Origin: Oscheius onirici
Taxonomy: Eukaryota > Nematoda > Chromadorea > Rhabditida > Rhabditidae
Reading direction: 5' to 3'
DNA: 64,000 bases
NCBI GenBank assembly: GCA_932521025.1
Contig: OW051469.1
Location: forward strand, 7,204,398-7,268,397
The translations under genes and the position numbers were made by a program. The notes under the pieces were generated by a model. The model saw nothing but the letters and a program-made list of their open reading frames with translations, ran no database searches and had not been told where the DNA came from. Shown here piece after piece: positions 57,889 to 64,000 of the stretch. Each line of letters starts with the position of its first letter. Position 1 is the first letter of the stretch.

Positions 57889-60800
57889 ATGAACTATTCA
57901 GACGTCTTTGTAGCATAACCAAACAAGGTAATAATGGGCCGTTAACCCGAACTCGCGGGTCACTAAAACGCGTGTTCTCAATGTACCGTACGTAAATTTG
58001 CGTAAAGCGAAATACGCAATCTCGAAGTTTGGTTGGCGCTATTTTCTAGCTCTTTATCCTTTGACTTGCTACTTCAAAAAAAAATAACTAGTCAAGACGT
58101 GTTATCCATTATCTGCTGTTCTACCAACTCATTTGCATCGTCTGTGCTTCGCGTCTGCGGCTGCGTCTTCTCCTTTCAAGTAAGTAGTTCTACTTTTTAA
58201 AACTTTGTCTCTCCTTGCTATTTTATCTCAGGCTAGAAGTTTATTTAAGACTGGTACATTCCTGGTTACTGTAGTCTGTGTCTGGTAGCTTCTGCTTTTC
58301 CCGAACTGCTTACTCTTTCTGGAGGTCGCCGTTTGTCTCTCTTACAACGATCTTGACCAATAGCTCTGTAGCCTAGATCATGCACACGCAATCTCCCAGA
58401 TAATAACAATATGGAAGCACGATCGGATTTGGATGACTTTCACGACATGAAGTACCATGAAAGTTTACCACAATGAAACCTGAAACCCCGACTCCAAAAG
58501 CACAACCAAACAACAAGTAACGATCCGAAAAATGTCCTCTCACAGTAAGAGACTGAAGACAATGCCTTTCGTACTCCCTGTGGCCCGTTTTTCGTGCTGT
58601 TTTTCTCAAGACGCGCGCGCGCCGTTTCGGCCGGCCCGTGATCCCGTTCCAATTCGGGGCCCCCGATCTAGTCTCCACTTCTGCCAATGGGGAGAGATTT
58701 GTACGAGAGCGAGAGAACATGCGGCATACACCGGTCCCGATCCTCTCTTTCTCTCGACCTTGGCATATCTGTTTTGACACGGGGCACTGTCACATCACAG
58801 TTGGCCCTAAGGGTTGACTTCAATCGATCTCTCTGTGGGTAGGTTCCACTCGGTGAGAATGACCTTTGCGCTTGTCACCGTGCCATGTGCCGCTCTTCTT
58901 CCACGACAATGATGTAATCCTATTAATGGACGACGGCGGGACCAACAGTTCCTTGGACCCAAAGTTCATTTTCTGGCTGTTTCAGTGACCCTAAATTTTG
59001 AAGTCACGTGACTTATTCTACGTTGCACTTTCATGCAAAAAGAAGAAGCATAAACAGAGTTCATGAGCTACTCAAAAATGCAGAAACTTCTGTTTGAACG
59101 ACGACATTCGTTCGCCAATCTCACCGTGTTCTAACCTTCTTCAGTCTATCTTTGTGGTAAAGAACTACAGTATAGTGCGTGGAACGTCTTCTTCTTGGTG
59201 GTACAGTAGCAGATCTTCCTCCAGACTATGGTAGCTCTCCGGCTGATCGCCAAGCCTGGCATTGCTCGTCTTCAAAAGAACCTTGTCAGGCACACATTAG
59301 CCATAAGAGCTCCTTTCCAGAGATTTTCCCACGATCAAAACACTGGTTTTGCAATTTTGAGAACTCCTTCTTCACCGTAACTTCCCTCTGCGATAACAAA
59401 GTTGTCTTATGAGCTGTAGCTGCAGTTCTGACTGATTTCTTGACTAGACCTCATAAGTTTCTCAAAAAGCTTGAAATCAGATATAGCTGTCAGGTTCCAA
59501 ACCCGAAAGTACAAGATGCAGGCACAAAGCACCACTCTTCGTCACTCTTGGTTAGTCACAGACAGGAACATGGAGATGACAAAGCAGCTTAAAGTTTTCT
59601 CTAGGTCAATCTCTAGAGCTGTTCCACTAGTAAACAAAATGATGCTGTCTTTGTGACCTTATAGAGGTCAAGATCTCCGTCTTTCAAGTCTCCATAAACC
59701 TACTTTTTCTCTTACTCTTCTAGAAACAAGTTTCCGTCACCGGAACTGTTTCAAACGGCTCTCAGACAGTTTCATAGTCTTCTTTGAATTTCGAAAAAGT
59801 TGCGACAGACTTCCATTTTTCTTTGCCGCTCTCCCTCTCTCAAACTTCCGACCATACACAATCAATGTGACGCTTTTCGGTTCAGTCTTCTCTGCTATCT
59901 CAACAGTTCTCTCTCGGGCGTTCCGATTGATTCCTCTCTTGTCTTCTTCTGTTAAACTCTCTACCTTTTTCTGTTCGAGACTGTACAACCGTCTCTCTCT
60001 TGCAAAACTCCCTTTCTGTTCTCGTTCAGATACAATAGAGATTCTTCACAGTGCTAATCCACCTTTGGCCTTCCCCTGTGTGACTGTGTACAAATCTTTC
60101 TCCCTGTTTTCGAATCCCACTGTTGTAATAGCCTTGGGGCCCAATCGGTTCGTTAAAACTAAACATCCAATTAAGCAGATGGAGAAATGTTGCATTAGCC
60201 CGGGTCTTGTTAGAAACTATCTGGTTTTGTGTTGATCCCATGTCTCGAAGCTATCATGCAGATAATGAGAAAGGGGGTAGTTTTGTTCGGCACTCAGAAC
60301 ATTCTATCAGACCTTCATGCGATCCTTCAGTCGTTCTTGATATTGTCTTCTGCTGGTCTTCTGTTGCCTACCTGTAAATGGTTTTGAACTTGTCTCCAGC
60401 AAATAAGATCCAAGATTCCGCCTTGCTTCTGATCTCCTGGCCCTGTAATAGAGTTTGGATTCGCAGTCGGTGGTTTTCCTCAAGGCTACCCATCAAGAGC
60501 ATGACATCTTAAGATAAGTATGAGAAGAGCTTGGTTAAACATATTTCTCTTCTTGTATTATCGATCATTACTCCCGTTGTCTTCCAACTTGTTTCCATAA
60601 GCAGCTACTCATCACCGAAGTCATCTAGAGAAATGTCATGCGACTTTATCGGATAAAAATAATGTCAAGTTGAAATATGCGACGTGAGAAAAGGCTAGGA
60701 CATCCTTTGATTCTTCGATGTAGTCCGCGCGAGAAACACTTACTCTTACCCTATCCGGATCAAGCACTGAACTTTCCGACCAAGTATTCACTGTTTCGTA

Positions 60801-61427
60801 CCTAAGGTTAAATTCTCGACGATCCTCTGGCAAAAAAAAGTTCCCTTTCCAATGTGTTCTCTTTGAAAGTAGCCAATGACCCGCTGAAGGAGCTAGCGGT
60901 CAAATGGCACTTTTCCCGCGCGTGATCTCAAGATGTCCTTGCCCTTTCCGTGTATGTTTCTCCCGTGCGTACGCGCCTATCATCCTTCGAAGCTCGCGCC
61001 TTTCTGGCGCCTCGTCCATCTTCCTTCTCCTATCTCTTTCTTATAAATCTGGGCGGTCAGGCGTCTGGCCACAGAACCAGGAACCTTTTTTGGTATCTTT
61101 CGGAGATCGCTGTGAACCCGAACACTAGTTTACTGTTTCCTTTTCAGTATCTTCTACTCTCTTACTTTCTTGGCACTCTTTTTCAAATTTGTCAATGTTT
61201 TTCTTGCCCTTTTGGAACGCTGGCCAATTTGACAATTTGATCGATTACGCTCAGCTTCCTTGTCTTTCTCTCCTAGGAATGCCAGACCCAAAGTCGCTCT
61301 ATAGAAGTTACTTTCTTACTCGTGACCGTTTCATACCAGACCTGTAGTTCGTCCTTTCATACTTCTTCAGAATCTTTTCTTTTAGTGGTGTTACGTTGAC
61401 CTATATCAAATTTTCTTCCCCTTGATA
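57889..61427. other. Gene-poor region, no gene seen
   Basis: About 3.5 kb. A GC-rich patch with CGCGCGCGCC lies near 58612-58640. ORFs of 70-130 codons exist on both strands (for example 58373-58780 minus, 59867-60235 plus) but lack codon or protein character and splice signals, so I do not call them. Confidence 0.35.
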
Positions 61428-61720
61428 ATGTCTTTTTTAGTCCTTCCTCTCTTGATTTTGTCAAATGTTTCGCTAGTGTGCAGCTATCAAAAAGATACGT
61501 CGGTTTGTCGCATTCATTCCGGGTTTGTCATCACCCGATGTTCGCAAATAAAACTTATGTCTGCGCAAAACAGTACGAGGTTACCTCTTGTCCTTGTTCT
61601 CGTGTGAATCCCTTCAGAACAGCGAACATTGCATATTGTAAGCCTATCCAAAGAAACGCGAACGTACGCACGTCAGTGAGACCTATTCAAAGCTTCCGAG
61701 GAAGTTTTAATTCAGCGTAG
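61428..61720 (+). CDS. Putative small secreted Cys-rich protein with an unresolved frame change
   Basis: An ATG at 61428 opens a signal-peptide-like start (MSFLVLPLLILSNVSLVCSY) followed by C-containing sequence. From about 61500 the +2 frame becomes cysteine-rich (KTYVCAKQYEVTSCPCSRVN, ANIAYC) and runs to a stop at 61720, followed within a few bases by AATAAA. A lost base or an unseen intron near 61510-61555 would join them. No family is recognised, and a chance arrangement is possible. Confidence 0.3.
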
Positions 61721-62176
61721 GGGAAATAAAGCAATGTATCTCAAACGATTCATCGAACGGCTCTAACTTTCGATATTGCTTCTTCTACTCATCAATCAGT
61801 CAGACTTCTCAAACCATATTACATGATTTACGAACGCATATTCTTGACGAACTTAACCGTTTCTTCTCTTTCGTTGTCATCAGCTATGGATCCGATCTGA
61901 TCCTGTACTAGAACCTGGATCCAGAGCTGATAGACTCAAAAAGTACTAATCTCCTGTAACTTTGACCTTACCAGTAGACAGAAAGTACAGTCCGAATTTT
62001 AAAAGCCGTAGGGCTCTTTTTCATTTCCGCCGAAAAATGATCCAAGTGATGGATGTTCGCGACGACAATCCGACGCTCTGCAGCTGCAGCACAATCTTTC
62101 TATGTCTACTGTAGCTTATCTCTCCTTCTCTCGTTCTTCCGCCCCGTTCTCCACTTCTAAAAGTCAAACCGTTCAG

Positions 62177-63985
62177 ATGTCGTCTGTCGCACGGACGACT
62201 CTCTCGGCACTGTTTCTCATCCTCGCAGCGAGTAGTCTAATACTTGCTCATCCCGTCTGTCGCTCCTGCACCAAGAACTGCTTCCAGAACACAACTACCG
62301 TTCCCAGTAATGGGTAGGTTCAGTTTCCGATTTTTTTTTGTTTTTATTTGCAGACGGTAAAAAAGTTGCGAGAAAGACGAGACGAGAAACAGTTTAATTC
62401 CCGACCGCAAAACCTGTTTTGTTCAAACCTGAAATTAGGTTAGGTGTCTAGAGTTTTAAACTAACGAGATAGAGCTTTTAGCGATTTTTGCTCCTTGGGT
62501 AACAGATTAAGAAAACGGTAGAAACGTCACACTCTCTTCTTGCTTATAGTTTCGGCTCAGGAGATTGAATATAGCTCTTTTTAACTGAGGAAGTAAATTG
62601 AGAAAAATGGGAAATAGTCGAAGAAACTTTCTGTGTCAATTCAGATTCTTTTCTTTACGTTAGCTTTCTTACAAACTTACATACTGAAGTTTTATCAGGG
62701 ATACATTTTCCCACTAATTTCCATTACCGTGCTCTAAGAGCCATAGTAAGAGCAAGAAGTTCCACTGTAAAAAGGAGCAGTGAACTGTTTTGCATCTTGA
62801 GCCGTAGACAAATCCTATTCAGTTTTGTCTCAGCCAGTTAAATCAACCGTTTGGTTGATGTTGGAAACTATTACTTTTACAACAACACGAAAATTATCAT
62901 CTTCTACGCTGCGGAGCCCTCGTGCCAATCTGTAGCCGGCTTCCGCTCACTTCGTTCTCTCCCATAAATTACGACCTTTCGTACCGTTTTCAATCATTCT
63001 CTGTCCGCGATTTCACACAGCCGAAAAACCAAACGGTTCATAGAGAGAGATACGTGTCGCAACACGGCAAACGGTTCGCAGCTGCACCGGAAGCAGCTAC
63101 GACAACGACGACAAAGCGAACGATATGACCTCTTTCGGGGGTTCCGAGAGAGAAAGACTTTTTCAGGACGGAAGTTGAAGACCTTCTGGCCGAGCTGCAG
63201 CACGCTTCTTCTTCCTCGTCGAGGCCAAAGAGATCAGCAGATGGGGAAGTCGAGTATCGAGCTTGTTCGAGGTTTCAGTACGGTTAGTTTGAGCGGGAGA
63301 ACATATAAGCAAAGAAAGTTTAGAGATGCTCCTTATCCCGCTGTCAATAGCTATGATTCCCATCGTGCTAACGGCTCTGATATTGTGCACATGTTGTTGT
63401 GGACCGAAGGATTCTAGAGGTGAGTCCAAAGATACAACTGCACCTACAAGCTTATAGCTCCCTATGACTAACAATAGGAAAAGTGGTAGATTTTGAAATC
63501 CTCATTGAATTTTCGTTTGTGTACTCTCCAAAGAGAGTTTACTGCTCAGAAATACGAAGTGGAAGTCTCCAAACATTATGAGTCTTTACAGGTAAACTGC
63601 CAGAAGACTTCTTAGCGACTCTTCCGATGTCCAAAAAGCGTCGAATGAGCTCCGAAGAGTTCGAGCTCGAATTCCGAGACGGCTACGTGCAGCGGAAAGA
63701 CTCGACCAAGACAAAGTTCTCCACTGTCGTTTCCTACATCGAGGCCCGTCGTGAGAGTATCTGGTCGACCAGGAGTCAGACAGACGTGGGTCTAGGTTCT
63801 CTCTCTCTCTTAAAACGTCTCTTTAGAACCACGAGGTTCCAGTCAAAGCTCCGCCTCCAATGGTGAGGGAAACACCAAAACTGGATCGACTCAAGAGTCA
63901 AAACTCGACGGAATCCGTCAAAAAGACCCGTTTTTCGGATACGGTATCCGTAATCAGTGTTGATAGCCTGCCGAGGAGGAAATAG
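62177..63985 (+). CDS. Single-pass membrane protein with basic cleavage site and phosphosite-rich tail; novel
   Basis: Exons 62177-62313, 63167-63282, 63324-63419, 63592-63785, 63827-63985; 233 residues, phases consistent. Signal peptide MSSVARTTLSALFLILAASSLILA, a short ectodomain with three cysteines (VCRSCTKNC), an N-glycosylation site NTT, a polyserine stretch and a furin-like RPKRS at about residue 70. Then a membrane helix (MLLIPLSIAMIPIVLTALIL, about 86-105) followed by juxtamembrane CTCCC, likely palmitoylated. The cytoplasmic tail is about 125 residues, basic and Ser/Thr-rich (MSKKRRMSSEEFE, RKDSTKTKFSTVVSYIEARR, APPPMVRETPKLDRLKSQ, DTVSVISVDSLPRRK). I do not recognise a family. The ATG abuts a CCGTTCAG acceptor; an in-frame ATG at 62102 is the alternative. 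The 853-base first intron is long for this window. Confidence 0.65.
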
Positions 63986-64000
63986 ACAAGCCTCCCCAAT

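Noticed and set aside
58373-58780. 135-codon minus-strand ORF in a GC-rich patch
   Set aside because: Open frames in GC-rich DNA on both strands; no family or neighbouring exons.
59867-60235. 122-codon plus-strand ORF in the gene-poor right region
   Set aside because: No domain, no splice signals, low-complexity hydrophobic/serine composition; also open on the other strand.

Overview
The window is eukaryotic and reads as nuclear DNA of a nematode. Reasons seen in the sequence: most introns are about 28-60 bases with GTAAGT-like donors and TTTTCAG acceptors; many start codons sit 0-20 bases after an orphan TTTCAG-type acceptor, as expected for spliced-leader trans-splicing; one gene pair has operon-like spacing; and there are nematode-typical families (MSP-domain proteins, a casein-kinase-1-like TTBKL pseudokinase, small secreted six-cysteine proteins). 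I cannot name the species. Nothing suggests bacterial, organellar or viral DNA.

Layout. 0-9 kb: 3' part of carnitine palmitoyltransferase 1, then a probable two-gene operon (ALKBH7-like dioxygenase, then ASCC1), a convergent membrane-anchored beta-lactamase-like gene, and a CK1/TTBKL-type pseudokinase. 9-21 kb: a cathepsin-A-like serine carboxypeptidase, an unrecognised many-exon gene, and the serine palmitoyltransferase subunit SPTLC1, whose 4-kb intron 8 carries a complete trehalase gene on the opposite strand. 21-29 kb: a basic, probably nucleolar protein, methionine sulfoxide reductase A, and a full Inscuteable homologue. 31.6-36.7 kb: two tandem GLUT-like sugar transporters with a possible relic of a third copy between them. 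37-40.7 kb: an MSP-domain protein and an AMPK gamma-like CBS protein with a large acidic insertion. 40.7-64 kb: gene-poor sequence holding small secreted proteins (a tyrosine/glycine-rich proprotein and a cluster of six-cysteine-like proteins), an MSP-domain gene broken by two frameshifts, a disordered/coiled-coil protein, and a single-pass membrane protein at the right edge.

The recognisable genes are mostly metabolic (fatty-acid import to mitochondria, sphingolipid synthesis, trehalose breakdown, sugar transport, AMPK energy sensing) plus repair/redox functions (ALKBH7, ASCC1, MsrA) and cell polarity (Inscuteable). Most coordinates were derived by hand from splice signals, reading phase and family alignment recalled from knowledge; exon totals divide by three in all genes called complete. 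Several single-base frame breaks could be indel errors of the assembly rather than biology.
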